From contig JACSVZ010000006.1 of the NCBI GenBank assembly GCA_014706295.1, forward strand, positions 25,664,629 through 25,728,628: 64,000 bases of DNA, written 5' to 3'. Below, piece after piece: positions 29,801 to 43,518 of this stretch. Numbering within the stretch: the first letter of the stretch is position 1; each line of letters starts with the position of its first letter. The position numbers and the translations under genes were made by a program. The notes below the pieces were generated by a model. It ran no database searches, was not told where the DNA came from, and was given only the letters and a program-made list of their open reading frames with translations. This DNA is from Lycocorax pyrrhopterus obiensis (Eukaryota; Chordata; Aves; Passeriformes; Paradisaeidae).

Positions 29801-32800
29801 TCATTCAGTGAGCCTTTAAATTATTATTTCAGATAATGAGAATAAAAAGGCATCTACAGTAGCTTTTAGATTGTCACTCAGAAGGAAATATCTAGAATAT
29901 TATGCTGGTGTGTTAGTCCCTTCAACCCACCTCTAAATTCTTGAATTTAAACACAGACTTTCTTACTTGCTCCATTCTTTTTCTGCTCTCTGATGTTGTG
30001 CTGAGAGGCTTACACACTTGAAAGAATGGAAATACTAACAAGTTCTAATAACTCCCAATTCCCTGATAGAAGCGGCCTATTGTCTTAGAACAACTGAGAA
30101 TGGATACAAGAAAGAAAAAGGAAGGAACGTGTTGGAAGACAATTACCTCTCTTGGATGAGAGAATCAGCACCAAGCAATTGAGACCAACAAAGAACTAAC
30201 AACATTCAGGGCAATCATTCAGTCAGAAGATCCATTGCTTTCATGACATCTAGGTATTTAGGGGATGGAGACCATGCAATTTTTTAAATTAAAACAGAAG
30301 AAGGGGCTAAATGAAGTAACACCAGGAAAGTACTTTCACATCAAAGATCATTAATGCAAGCAGTCTATAAAACGGTCATGTCATTTTACAGCATACACCA
30401 GTTTTTAACTGATTTCTATTGAAACGTGTGACGGTCAGTGGTGCATGGCACTGAATTTGCACTTCAATCAACTCTATTAGTCATAATACTACAAGATCAT
30501 AAAACACTTAATTTACAGTCTGTAAAAAAACACAGATTAAGGAGATGGAACATGGGACACCCAGGTTTTCCCAAACAAATTGCAGATAAGGACGTGATCT
30601 CTACTGGTTCAACAACAACAAAAACAAATGCATGGGGAGGACCAAATATGTATGTATGTACATTAAAAGTTAATGCAATTTGGTCAGACTAGATCCAATC
30701 TCTGCAGCTGCACAACTTCACTAAAGTGTTTCATGTCCTCTGATGTGCACAATAATCGCAGGTAAGAGGGAAATTGGTTTACATTGCTTTCACAGCATTA
30801 AATGCTCTAATTATTAAATAGCCCTCAACATATGGCAAGGAATTAAGAAATGTAAATCAGGAGCCATGTGCTACACAGTAATCACATAAATGGTTCCCAA
30901 ATAGCAACACCACTTCTGGAAGGTTAGCAGAATCATACTTTTCTGATTTACGCAACATTTCCACAGACTAGTGGTGAAATAGTCTGCACTATAAAGCAAA
31001 CTATTAATAGGGTGGCAGTGGTAAACAAAATTTCCTTTAGCTTGTGATTAATTTCATTAGAGCATTGACATGGAAAAAAAAATAAAAATGTGTTTAAAGA
31101 TTAATCTTGGCATATTAAAGTGCTTTGATTCTTATAATTAAAATTTATTAGACTTTTGACAGTATTAATTCAAAATCTTCTGCTGATGCTTTAATTTAGC
31201 AGTTTGGTGAACAGTACAGCAACACATCCTCTATAGCTGTTTCTTGAGATAGATGACTCATTGTTGAACAACACTAATATCAGAAATTTAAACGCATGCA
31301 TATATCACAATGATAAAACTGCTTATCTATTCTACTTTCAAGTTTCCAAAGGATATTTGAAAAACCAGCATACAGCTATTTAAACCTGCCAGTTGTTTAA
31401 AAGTGGTCGATGTTTAGTATGACAATTTTATTTCCCTCCTTCACTCTTCATCTCTTTTGTTCTGCCCTCCTTCCCTTTCCCACGTTTCTTGCTCATAGTG
31501 GTTTTTCACCTTGGCTTGTATCACCCTAATGCTAAGTTGTTGAAAAACAGCTTTTTTTTCTATTTCATATATGTTATTTGGACTCTTCAGAAGCTACTGT
31601 TAGATATTAATTGTAGCCACTAATACTGAAAATTAATACAGACCAAAATACTGTTAAAAAAAAAAAAGCATGTGCTGTTTTAATATACAGGCAATTACAA
31701 TGTCCTTCTGCATGATCCTTTCTGATGAAATACCTTTCTCTCTCTCCACACTATTAATTCTAAAAATTGGATGCACTAGATTGTGCATTGAAAAGGTTAT
31801 TCTTAAAGACGGTCATGAAATGGTAGCACTGCAAGAAAACAGAAACAGGAATATATCGGGAGTACCACCAGAAGCAACAGATCTATCTCAGACCAGTCAA
31901 CACCACCAGAAAACTGTTCTGGCACAAAAGGAAGGCCATGAAATCTGTGGGTAAAGGATAATCTTTGCTTTCTACCTACCCAGGAGTCTGCCTTCGCATC
32001 ATTTCAACCTCCTCCATCCAGTTCCATTAGATAAGAAATCTTTCAGGCAGCTGGATGTTAGCAGCTGTACCTGGGAGAAGGGGAAGGCAAGGCTGGGTTT
32101 CATGCTGCAAAAAAAAAGTAGACAGCTGCATCTACATGGCATGTCTCACCTGGATTTGGGTAAGACTATACTTAGATAGAATTAAATAAATTAATCAAAT
32201 TTTGGTCAAAAAAGATAGCTGGCATCTTCCATAAGAATGGACAAAATAGGTATTTAGAAAAGAAAAAGGCAATATAAAAACAGAAGAAAAAACCAGGAGG
32301 AACTCTGGAAGGTGTCTCGGGGCACTTCAGAAGGTAGTGATTAGAGGTTCCTGGGTGCTTTCTGAGGAGATGTTGATCTCTAGGACACACCGTGTTGTGC
32401 AGCTTTTCAGTTCCCTGTACACTGCCCAAAGTAAACTGAGAAGGAGTCAATGAAATACAGGATCTGTCATTTAAAATACTGTCTTTTCACACATTTAACC
32501 CTTTTCAGGACTTCAGATTAAGGTGATAGTAGGAAAAATGTGGCAAAGACCATAAACAAGGATATTTCCTCTTCGTTTTTGCAGATCCTTCCTGTCTACC
32601 CAAAATCTTATATTTATCAGTGGAGTGTTTATGAATAATAAGCCCAAGAATCGTACAAGACTGTGCATCCTGCAGTTCAGAAGCAGTTTAAACCTTTCAT
32701 TTACACAGATGTTTTCCTTCAGCTATGTCTTCATGATCTAACACACTAAATTAAATTTTTTTCACCTTTTCCAAGTAAGATGGAAAGCTGCAGCCATTAT

Positions 32801-32831
32801 TTCAATGTCTGGCTGGCCATCAGTTAAAAAA

Positions 32832-33015
32832 ATCTTAGAATAACTGAGTTTAAAAAGAACCTTTGGAAGGTCCAAAGCAGAGCAATCTCTGAAGACAGAT
32901 CAAGTTGCCCAGGCCATATTCTGTCATACTGTAAGAGTTTCCACAAAGATGAAAACTCCACCACAACTCTGAGCAGCCATTATCTCTGCAACTGTTGAAA
33001 ACCACCATCATTGGC
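32832..33015 (-). mobile_element. Old CR1 LINE fragment
   Basis: This is a degraded reverse-oriented CR1 3' region. Recognisable words include TTGGAAGGTCCAAAGCAGAGCA, AAGTTGCCCAGGCCAT and GAAAACTCCACCACAACTCTG. They correspond to the usual avian CR1 order: tail, then 'ggaaggacct', 'gttgcccagg', 'gagactccacaacctc'. Divergence is visibly high and both ends are approximate. Confidence 0.65.
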
Positions 33016-34774
33016 CTAATAGTTATGAGTTTGGCTAGTAAAGCCAAGGAGTAAGGAGGGGAAGAAAATAACTGTTCTTTTTTTTTTTTCGGTCCTATTA
33101 GATTATGTCTCATAAAGAAAGACAGTATTGTTATACTGCTTTTGCCACAATCAGCCCTTGGGTGTAGTAGAAGCCTGTTGTGCTATGCAGAATGAATGTC
33201 TTGTGGCAGTTTTTTCTTTATGGGTGCTAAAACACAGAAAATGTACTTAAATGTATATTTGCCATTACAGGGTTCAAGAAGAAACGTTAAAACACCCCAA
33301 CCTTTTGTACACGAAGAAGCTGAAGGAGTTCTCCATGTCCATTTAATCTCAGGTTTTTAGTTTTCTTTTAAAATAAAACATCAAAACTTGCCAATGAATT
33401 GTCTTGAAAGTTGTGCATGACTATTTGCTTAAATATTGGTTGTTGTCACATAAGCAGAAATCGGCATCACTAAATAGTGATGCCTAACCATATCACAATA
33501 TGATAACATACTGTTAAGGTACATTTTTTCACCTTTGTGAAGGGCAGTGTATTCCAAATACTGTCTGCATCCTCTACATCTAAACACAAAATGTCAAAGA
33601 CCATCAATGCTTTATTATAAATTGGTCTAATAGTTTTTCAGCAAAATTTTCATAATATCTTTAGGTGATTATATAACTGAATAAGAGATCTCTATAGCTT
33701 CCTTCTTACATTCTTAATTAGCACTTCTTTTTTTGGGTATCTTGTTAAAGAAAATATTTGAAATGTAATTTTCTGTGTGGCTCCTATAAAAAGAATATAC
33801 AAATCTGAGTACTCCATGGATGCATCATAGCAGCAAACATTAAAGGATTTCCCTGCCATTCTTTATAAGTACACCTTTTAGTGTAACCCAGAATACTATT
33901 CATTTTGTATTACAAAATCTCTTTGCTTCTATAGATTGACTAATAATTTTTTTCATTGTAAGCAACATATACATTGATTACTACATTTTAAATTCACTTT
34001 ATTCTTGGTTAAAATCCACTACTAAAAATCCATGAAATCCATTAAAATCTCCAAAGTTATCCTGGATGAATTTCTAATGCACTTAAATATTTCTAAAAAT
34101 GTTTCAGAGTTAGATCATTTAAATAATAATTATTTCCAATTCAGGTGGCATTATGTAAATTGTATCATTACACAAGTGTAATAAAAACTTTGGAATTATG
34201 ATATTGCATTCCTTTGGTACTTAGCTATTTAAACTAGTCAGCCTGAATGAGAAGTAGTTGTATATTTCAGATAGAAAAAAATTCATTGCAAGATTTATAT
34301 AACATGAGAAAAGGCCTTAGTGCAAAGCAGTCAACAGTAGAATACTTTGGATATCAGCAAGACCACTGCTTCTCAACCACTTCCTAAACAACCCAGAATA
34401 ATTGCATCGCAGAGATAAGGCGATGGCTTTGATGTCTTTGTCCATCAAATCTGGCTGAAAAATGTAACCACCCCGTCAGTCTGCTTTACAATGAGCACCA
34501 ATGAGCTACACAGAAATCTGCAGCATCTGCTCTCACGTCTTCCTCGTAAATGAGACAAAAGTAAGCAAAGCTCTAATTCAGCCCTCGTGTCGTCAGCAGC
34601 AATTCTAGCATTAGAAGCAAACGCTGATGCTTTGCTAGGAGAGGAAAAAAAAGTACTGAATATACATGTTCAGTGAACTGGGAGAGCCTCCCAGACTAGC
34701 TCCTCTATAGGCACATATAACTTTACTGTAAAGTACCTAGATTTTGGTTAACTCTTCTGATGCATAGCATTTGA

Positions 34775-34866
34775 CTCTTGGAGATGGTGCTGTTCAGGGC
34801 CAGGAGCTGGGCTCAATGACCCTTGTGGGTCCCTTCCAACTCAGACTATTCTGTGTTTCTGTGATT
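34775..34866 (+). mobile_element. CR1 LINE 3' end fragment
   Basis: This carries the classic avian CR1 tail in sense orientation. GGGCTCAATGACCCTTGTGG runs into GTCCCTTCCAACTCAGA and ends in ATTCTGTG and TTCTGTG repeat units. Only about 90 bases are recognisable, a severe 5' truncation as is normal for CR1. Confidence 0.88.
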
Positions 34867-34965
34867 TTTTCACTTTGCATTGTGCAACACTTTCCCCAGT
34901 TGCAGCACAGTTGTAGCATTAATTTTAATTTTACATCTTCACTGTTGATTTATTCACAGACTTTC

Positions 34966-34994
34966 AATAAATAAATAAATAAATAAATAAATAA
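34966..34994 (+). repeat. (AAAT)n microsatellite
   Basis: About seven tandem AAAT units lie 100 bases downstream of the CR1 tail fragment. Confidence 0.95.
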
Positions 34995-35879
34995 CCAAAT
35001 AACCTCTGTCTAGCTACTCAGCCCTTATCCTGTACTACACAATTTTTCTGGTTTGTTCTTTAGTATCAAAGAGGTTTCTGTGGGTTTTTTATCCTTCCAC
35101 TTTCCAAATGAATCATTCCCTGGAATGCTTATAGCTACTGAGTTAGTTCTGTTCTTGGATTTTAGCACAGTCTGCATGCCCTGGATAAGTTATTAATGAG
35201 ATTTTCATATCCTCCTCTCTATTGCTTTTCCATTTTTTACAAGGAATGCTTTTTGCCAATATACATTACCCACAGCTCTAACATAAATTAACCTGAGTTT
35301 CTCGCTGACTCCTCTGAAAGCACTATTATGGCCAGATTCCATGTGGCCCTTCCAGGTATGCCCAAAAAAGGAGCATACAGTAGTTTACTCCTTTGTGTCC
35401 CAGCATTTACAAAGATAATGGGCTTTTAGAAGATGCAAGTGCTGCTCTGAATTGCTCTGCACCAGCACTGGCAGAGATATTACCATTTCCAAAAGATGAA
35501 ACTGGAGCAAAGAAAGGCTAAGGAAGCAACCAGAACTGAGCAGGGGAACTGCACTTTTTTTCCTTTAAAAGCAGAAGTGGAAGAATTCCAGTAGTATTCT
35601 GCAGAAAAAAATAGTCAAAGAACCTTCTTTTATGATACTCTAAATTTGCATTAAGCATGTTTGGGGCTGACAAACACTGCTAGGTTTGGCTAGGGGACTA
35701 GCCAAGTTAGGGTTCCCCAGCTAGGGACTGCTACAGCTATAAACTCTTCTCAAGCTTATTAAAAACTCTGAATCATAGAGATGTATAAATACAGTGCCCT
35801 AAATTTAACATATTCCAGATCATCAGCATATGATCATGGCCGTGTTTCCTGGCAACTGAAAACATCCAACTATTTGACA

Positions 35880-35901
35880 AACACACACACACACACACAC
35901 A
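35880..35901 (+). repeat. (CA)n microsatellite
   Basis: About eleven perfect CA units, followed by ATGCATAT. A likely length-polymorphic marker. Confidence 0.95.
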
Positions 35902-38900
35902 TGCATATAGCTCTCCTGATCTGGGCAGGGGACGAGGGTAATCGAGGGTAATCTGTGAAAGAATGGATTTCCCTTGTGCTCATAATGGTGAGCACATCAC
36001 ACAGCTTTTAACCACCAAGTCTGATATTCTACACCATTACACTGATTCTATGCAATAATATATCCAGTGCTGCAAAGATGAAAGATCACACCTGCAAGTG
36101 CTCATGGCTGGCCATCTCTCTGATAACAATAGTCAGCAAGAATTCCCCTCCATTCTCTTCAGTTTTCCTGTTCAATTGATTTACAAAATGTTGGGAGAAA
36201 AAGAGGTTTTGGCCTGTCTGTAAGACAAACGCAACGCAGATGCTTGCTTAAAGCAACCAGAACCTTTGAAAGCAGAGATGGTTCCTTCAAAATGGAATCA
36301 CAGTGCATTTAATTTTCATCTACCTACTGACTTATCTTCCTCTTTTTTTAAACAACCAGCATTCACCTCTTTGGTTACAAGAATGCCAGTCCTGAAGCTG
36401 GTGAGACTGACCAGAGTTTGCAGAAGGGTCCTCAATTTGTACACATTTCCATAGATCTTTTCAATGTCATTATGGCACTTGAAACTTTAGGCTATGAAGT
36501 CTAGTCCTCTGTCCTTGTAGCTTCCCTTTGGTTTTGTTTTTGTTTTTTTTCCTCCAATATTTAAGTTTTCTATTCAATTATGTTTTATAAATTTCAGAGA
36601 GTAGAAAAGACAGAAGTTCTATAGCTGTTGGAAAGACCAATTTCTAATGTAAGAAAGTAAAGAAGGCTAAACAGCTTATGGAGATAATCAGAATACTGAA
36701 GTATCCAGCATGATCATGTCTGTTCAAAGGCCAGAGGAGAGCAGACAGATAATTCAATCACTTCCAGATTTTTTGGTCCCTTGCTTACTTTCAGTGCCTA
36801 TTATTTTGTGGATTTCCTTTTCTACATGCTAATAAAAATCAAAGGATTTATGAAAAAAGTGTTACCCTAAGTGTCTCGCAAATATTACAGCAAATAAAAG
36901 GAAGAAAATACCTTTATGATTTGTAGAAAGCCAAAAACAATTAAGGTCTGTATGACTTTCCATTTGCATGGCTGTATTTCATACAAATTAATGCTAATGA
37001 CATAGGGAATTTGTTTTGAAGTCAAACTTGTAATTTATTTCGATGACTAAACAGAAATGGCATGGAATGTTTGGGTAAAATAGTTCATTTCAGAGCTGAA
37101 AGTGCAGTCAAGAGTGTTCCAGCTGCAATCCTGTGCTTAGCATAAAATGAGTACAGAGAAAAAATTATCTCCCCTTGAATAAACCCATGCCTATCCATAT
37201 CAGTACAGTAGGCTGGGGAATATATCTCAGTCATATGAGATGTCTCTGGCCTCAGGGGACGGGGTAGCGTTGTCTTCTCCCTGCCCGCACCCATTTTGCA
37301 GGTTATTTCATCATTGTAGTGTTCATACATCATTCAAGGACCCCAGCTGCTAGGACAGCCAATAGCCAACAGCCAAAACCTGTTTTTCTGACAGAGGTGT
37401 ATCACCAGTAAAAGTTCAACCTTCCTCAGCAGCCTATAGAATATAGCACTCAGTTTTGAAGTGCATCAGTGAAGGATCAAGTTACAAACTGTCAGTATTT
37501 ACACCAAGTCTGCCAGTAAAACGAATTACAAATCTATCCCTTAATTCAAGAGCTACCCCTCAACCAGACATTTACTTAGCTGAATTTAATACACAGTTGT
37601 TCAAGAAGCCTATACGCTTCCCTTTTGTTGGTCAATAACAAGATAAAATGCCAGTATTAACCTAAGTCTTTTCATTACTAAATGAGCAATTTTTTACAAT
37701 GAGCTAAATTCTTGTTGTAAGACATCTCTGAAAATGTCTTTCACAGCAAGTGAAAGTGGGCTGATGAACAGCTCTTGCTTTCAGACGACTTTAGAAGAAT
37801 TCATCTCAGACCCTGGACTATTTCTGTTGTAGCACATGTTAGGCCAGATTGTGATCCCAATCATAGTAGTGATATGTGCACGACAATGCAAACTGCTATG
37901 CCAAAGTAAACATTCTACTGCTTTGAAATGAGTTATTTCAGATTCATATAAATGGAAGTGAAACATAACTGAGACTAAGTATCTTAAATTAATGATGTGT
38001 GGCATGGTCAGAATGCAGTAATCTCTCACAAAAAACACTTTTAGAAATTCCCAGGGCTTACTAGGAACGTAGTGTTAAAACAAAAAAAAGAAGGTTAATT
38101 ATTTCCACATCTCTTTTCAGACTCCAGGTCAATATAGAAAAAGGAACAAACTGCTAGAAAATTCCTGAAACATGAAACTGCATAATTACTAAGCACTATG
38201 TACAAAAGCATTGTTTAGTATGTTTTGTGTCATGAATTATCACAACAGCCATTTACAAGTGTTCTTTTAAACTGTAAGAATCCATCCATCCACAACTGAA
38301 GTATTCTTGACGATTAAGATTAATGTGTCATGAATCACCATGGTTTAATATGCATGACACAGTTTCATTTCACACAGATTCTGCATGGGCTGATTGCCAT
38401 GTATACCAATATCAAACAGATGTTAATTCTTTAATTTTTTTGCTCTCAGAGTATGTTTTAATTACCTATGAGGCTTCATAAAGAAAAAGAGGGAGGTTAT
38501 TTTGAAGCAAATTTAATGAAAAATATAAAAGAAAAATCCATTAGATTTTTTCTTTATTTCATGTTCTCAACAATATAATTTCAATATTAAAAAAAATACT
38601 TGATAGGTAAAGGAACTGCAGACTGCTCTCATTAAATGGCTCATTCATTGTAAGCAAGAAAACTTTGATTATTTTTCTAATAAAATACATGATTTTAAAA
38701 GCCCTGCCAATTGAACATGGGCTTGGTGATATGAAATGTTTGTGCAAGTCATTGTATGTTTATACTATGCCTAAATTCTTAAATTTGAGTATTTTGCAAA
38801 GAAATCAAAATTGCATGTAAAACATCACTATATAAATTCTCACATCAACAGTGCTCATATATCAGCTAAATTAAAAATTCTTTGAATATAAAATATTTCA

Positions 38901-40107
38901 CAAGCCTCCACTGTACAGAGGCCAGAAATGGAAATGAAAAGATATCCTAGGTTAAAAGTAATGTACAATGAGAAAGCTGTTTCAGTCAGCGTCAGCTCCC
39001 ACTTTCTGCTGTGTCAGATGCAAGCCACCATTCTCCAGGACCAGAACAGCAACAGAGCCACAGGTCAGCATGGAATAATGTGGGAAAAAACCTCTGAGCT
39101 TTAACTAATTCCTAATTTGATCAGAGTTGTTATTGTAATTTCCATGGAAGTTGTAGCATCAGCTTTGGGCCTGACCTTCCTGAAATCAACAGGAACAGGA
39201 ATGGCTCCCAAGGATTTTGCACTAGAATTAGCTTCACCAAGCTGAAACAGTCTCCAGGTTGAAATTTACAACTACCAAAACTGTTACAAATAATAACAAT
39301 AGCAGTAGGAGTGTATATTTGAATCATACATGTCAATGTTAGTATACAGATAAACAATAATAGTAGATAAAATATTGTCAAAAATAAGATAGTCAGCCCC
39401 TCCCCATGCCATAGAGATTTTTCTGTACACCGTAACATTTTCAAAACTATAAAAATTATTTAAATTTCTTGCCTATATAACACATATTGACATAAGATGG
39501 CATACAGCTTTAAAATCAAAATGTGAACTGACATTTTAAAAAATAACTGACAGTCATGGCACAAGAGTGCAGTGACCTCTGTCCTCCAATATTCTCTTTT
39601 TCTGTATTTTTTTTCCAAATGCCCAAATAAGTGCAAGGTGCCCAGAAACAAAATGCATATTACCAGTGAAACCCTAATTTCAAAGAAGACAAAATACAAC
39701 ATTTTCACTGAATTTACTGGACTAAGGAATGAATCTAAAATGTGGAATTTATACACGTGACACAAAACACTTGTGCAGATTTCTGAAAACATAGACCTAT
39801 CGCATTGCAGGGAATTAAGCCTGCATTCCTTGTTCAACCAAAATTCCCTGACTGGAATAACAGCTTTAGATGTTATTTTTGTTCACATTCTGTTTTACTA
39901 TGTTAAAACACCAGATTTTTTTTCTTTTTACTTAAGATAAATGTGTGAAAGTGCCTTCTTTCCATTCATAGATGTTATCTTTCTCCAACTTCAAATGATT
40001 CATCTGGGTGAATGTAGTTATAAATAATTTATCAAGATACATACCAGTTGTTAGGGGAAAAAAAACCCTGAAGGAAGAATATCACTGCATAAAACTTGAA
40101 CATTAAA

Positions 40108-40127
40108 ATTGATTTTTTAAAATCAAT
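40108..40127. repeat. Perfect inverted repeat 20 nt inside a GABRA2 intron donor
   Basis: Arms ATTGATTTT and AAAATCAAT (9 bp each) are separated by TT. In the GABRA2 transcript this stem would begin about 20 nt downstream of the 5' splice site of coding exon 2 (GGAG|GTAATA), close enough to affect its accessibility. The stem is AT-rich, so its stability is modest. Confidence 0.6.
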
Positions 40128-40146
40128 CTTTAATTGGTTTTATTAC

Positions 40147-40262
40147 CTCCTAATCCAGGTCTGAGGCGATTATCATAACCATCCAGAAGTCTGTCTAGAA
40201 TTCTTGTAAAGATGGTGATGTTATTCTTAGCTTCATCTTCCAGGGAGTCAGCCAGCACTGAT
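40147..40262 (-). CDS. GABRA2: GABRA2 coding exon 2 (116 bp): signal peptide end and mature N-terminus
   Basis: This completes Arg24 and encodes residues 25-62: [20 protein letters not shown], then [18 protein letters not shown]. The [18 protein letters not shown] string is that of alpha-2. Cleavage after V-L-A (Ala28) is predicted from the family and fits the numbering of mature His101 in exon 4. Asn38 in N-I-T is the mature Asn10 glycosylation sequon. Mature residues 1-4 (D-S-L-E) differ from mammalian N-I-Q-E, as expected for this fast-evolving end. The acceptor is CATTTAG|ATCAG and the donor is GGAG|GTAATA. Confidence 0.97.
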
Positions 40263-42822
40263 CTAAATGGATATTTTACATTTTAGAAGGTGCTAAGTAT
40301 GCTTTAACATACACTCAACATGCATTTTTTTTCAGGCTGGCCTTTAACTTGCTGCATTCTAAGAGGAAGGGTGTATTTAACAGTGTACGAATACACAATT
40401 TACATATAACAAGTTCAGACATATAAGAGTCAACAACATACTATTTAAAATACCCAGGCAGTCATTTTCCAGTAGCCTCTACTTGTAGTCATCATTGCAT
40501 TACTGTGAGTGCTACTTCAAGCTCCAGTAACACTGTTAGTGGGGGCTATGCTGGTGCAAAACCCTAGAAGAGCTTCCCAGGCTTTGGTGGCATGTCACTC
40601 CTGGACTGATAACCCGGATCCCATGCACAAACCCATCTCCTTCCAGCTCTATCTTATCTGCCCTCACCTAGCTATACTCTATCTCTGGATAAATCCCGTG
40701 GATTTGCTTCCACCCAATGGTCATGTAATGTACATGACCAGAAGAACTAACATGAGGGAAAACTCCAGCGATCATGCTCAGGGAGTCCTCTGACGCCAGC
40801 AGTTGGTGGGAGGGAACACCAGTGCTGACTAGCAAGCTGCAGGATAGCTGTGGAGAGCCTTCATCTTTCTAAAACACTATTTTGTCATAAAAAGCACTAT
40901 CTGATCTCCCAATAGATGCAGACAAACCTTATAAAAGTTGGATGGAAAAAGGAATCATAAATGACGTATCAAGAAGAATCTATAGATCACTGATTGTTTC
41001 AAACTTCCCCAATAAAGAAAGAGACATTACAGGCGTTACGGATCAAATCTCTGTGGAACACACTAGGGGCTGGAATATGAACCTGCTGCCCAGGCAGCTG
41101 GGGTGTTCCACAGTCCCCCAGGACCTGGGCACCCAGACCAAAAGGGCTTGTGCCAGGGAAACCCTGACATGCAGAAAGCCTTACACATGCAAATGTTACT
41201 GTGCCAACAATTTCAAGCACTATGCGTGTGAAGTACACGAGCTCATCAGTCTTATCTACTTAATACCAGCATATTGGTATCAAGGAAGTAAAGCATCACA
41301 TGCTACACACATCACCATTTATACCTTTTTCAGCCACCTAAATTTTTAACCTTAAATGCTCCAGTATTCATCATTTCGGAATGAAGGCATTCTGAATGCT
41401 GTAATAGCAAGCATGTTTTCCTCCTCCTCCTCCAAACCAAAAGTAGGTTTGGGTGATATTCTCTCTAAAGCAAGCTATAAAATGGTTAAAGACAAGGTTG
41501 TATGTTGGTCCCCAGTTCAACAGCATGAAGGAAGTATTTAAATGTAAATCATTGCAGTCTATGCTTTCCATCATATAAACCACAGAATCGACCCAAATCA
41601 GATAACTTATAAAGAATCCATGAAAATGTCATGTGTGATTTTACTCATCTGTCAGTTTTTTCTTAATTGCAATTACTGCATGGCTCCTTTTTGGTTTGTA
41701 AAATGTATCACTGTACTCATGGTAGTGTACATCTCTGCCATTTTTAAGCTTCTTTTTGAGATACAACAGTTTTTGGACCCAAGATAACACTAAAAAAAAT
41801 CAGATCAATGCAATTACATCAAATTAGGGTCGAATCCCGCAAACTTTACTCGGGCATAAAGTCCTTAATAACGCATGTAGTCTCTTTGACGTCAGTAAGA
41901 TTACTCACTTGAGTAGGGTTTGCAGGATCTGGCCCACTGTGACTCAACTAATACTGCACCACAGTTAGGTATAAAGTGAAATAGAAAACATAGTTTCAGG
42001 AAATATTTTGTTCACTGGGAAACAAACAAAAATATTGGAGACTTGTTAAATCATAGGAAACTTGCATTATTTAGCATACAATTCTTACCATATTAGGACA
42101 AGACCTACTGCAGCCAGAACTAAAGCAAGTAAATCAAAGTTACAAACTACAATTAATTACATGTTTAGGGACTGTGTGCAACACAAAAGTCTAATGTGAT
42201 AAAAATTACTTCCTCTTGTGCTGTCACATTAGAAATGGAGAACTTTAAACAACATAAGAAAAGTTGATTAATAAATGATGCTATTGTTTTATTATATGTG
42301 ATTGTCAAGTTGTATGCTATCTCCACCTAGAGGTTTAAAGCTTAAGCATCATTTTGAATTCTATTATGTTTGACCAAAAAAAAAAAAAAAAATCAAGGGG
42401 AAAAAAAAAGGCATGCCCATATTACTAAATATGTGAGCATTATTTTAAAGACTGTGATTTGCAGTGTGACTTCATGATAATCTGTTTCTCCATTTTGTAT
42501 GGTACAGAATCACAGTGATACAGTAACTCAAATAAATATTTAAGATCCAATAAGGCATTTAAAGGAATTGTTATTTTAATGGCGAAACAAAGCATCAATT
42601 CACAAACCATTTAAGGACAAGGGATCACGCTTTTTTGGTCCCTAAACTACATTCTACTGCATTTGCTCTAGAAACTATGTAATACTGCATTCAAACAGCT
42701 AAGAAAGATTTTTCTATTACATTACTACATACTATACTTTTATAACCTCTCACACAAGCTCACCCTTAGCAGATTGTAACATACATGTTTCCACTGAACA
42801 ACAAAACTAAATATCCTCTCAC
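40263..42822 (-). other. GABRA2: GABRA2 intron between coding exons 1 and 2
   Basis: This is a 2.6-kb intron bounded by the donor ACAAG|GTGAGA and the acceptor CATTTAG. It includes a TCC-rich run near 41422-41435 and an A-run at about 42377-42394. A 135-residue plus-strand open frame at 40942-41349 shows no domain, no splice context and no family resemblance. I treat it as chance. Confidence 0.85.
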
Positions 42823-42911
42823 CTTGTTGGTAGCCACACCAATAAAACGAGAAGAACCAACTGCATCTCGGAGAGTGCCAGCTTCCTCTTCATCGCTGCT
42901 CTTTGCAAAAC
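42823..42911 (-). CDS. GABRA2: GABRA2 first coding exon: start codon and signal peptide
   Basis: The exon is 89 bp. It has 18 bases of 5' UTR (42894-42911), then ATG at 42893-42891 in a good context (G at -3). Residues 1-23 read M-K-R-K-L-A-L-S-E-M-Q-L-V-L-L-V-L-L-V-W-L-P-T, with AG of Arg24. This is a signal peptide: a basic start, then a hydrophobic core (L-V-L-L-V-L-L-V-W), as in mammalian alpha-2, which also has M-Q-...-L-V-W. The acceptor is TTTTTCTTACACCGTTAG and the donor is ACAAG|GTGAGA. The ATG chosen is the first in the exon, and it gives correct mature numbering downstream. Confidence 0.95.
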
Positions 42912-43518
42912 CTAACGGTGTAAGAAAAACACAAACCCACTCTCAGCCACAGTCAGTCTCCGCCAAGCAGTGCTTTCAACTTAACCCGAGGAAAAATATG
43001 TCACTTCACTGGAGAAAGGAAACCACTGGATTTCCGCAGCACTTTTCAGTACTAGCAACTTATTGTATCTCCATCTTTCCCAACGATCCTGCTCTGTGCA
43101 AAGAGGCAACGTATGATCAGAAGTGGCATGTGAGCCGGCGCATCAGATGCTTTCCTGTTCCGTGATGTGAAAGCCCCGAGACGAAAAGGAACAAAAAATA
43201 AAAACCGTACGTATGGGAGGATGGGGGCTTAACCACCCCTCGCCTCACTACGGCACACCGCAGCCGGGGGGGCGGGGGGGCGGGCGGGAGGCAGAGTCAT
43301 GCCATTCGCCGGGGCTCGGTGCGGGGACCGCGGGCGAGCCGCCCCCCGTCGCCGCCGAGCGCCCAGCACGTTTGACGGCTGCTCGGCAAAGCACCGGCGG
43401 CGGCCGCCAGGGGGGCGGAGGGGGCAGCCCCCGCAGGGCGACAAGTTGCGGAGCGCAGCAGAGCCCCCGACACGGGCAGGCGCTGCCCGCGCCCGCGGGG
43501 GACCCCCGGGGACCCTAC
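42912..43518 (-). other. GABRA2: Probable first intron of GABRA2 (5' UTR intron)
   Basis: This lies between a plausible non-coding exon donor at 43519 (GCTCCCAG|GTAGGG on the minus strand) and the clear acceptor at 42912. Its upstream half is CpG-island sequence. The exact donor is uncertain, because GABRA2 has alternative first exons in other species. Confidence 0.5.

Noticed and set aside
40942..41349. 135-codon plus-strand frame
   Set aside because: It sits inside a GABRA2 intron, antisense, with no domain, no signal sequence and no family resemblance. Its length is within chance for 64 kb.
41826..41842. GGTCGAATCCCGC resembles a tRNA B box
   Set aside because: No A box at the right distance and no cloverleaf can be folded around it. 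A chance match.
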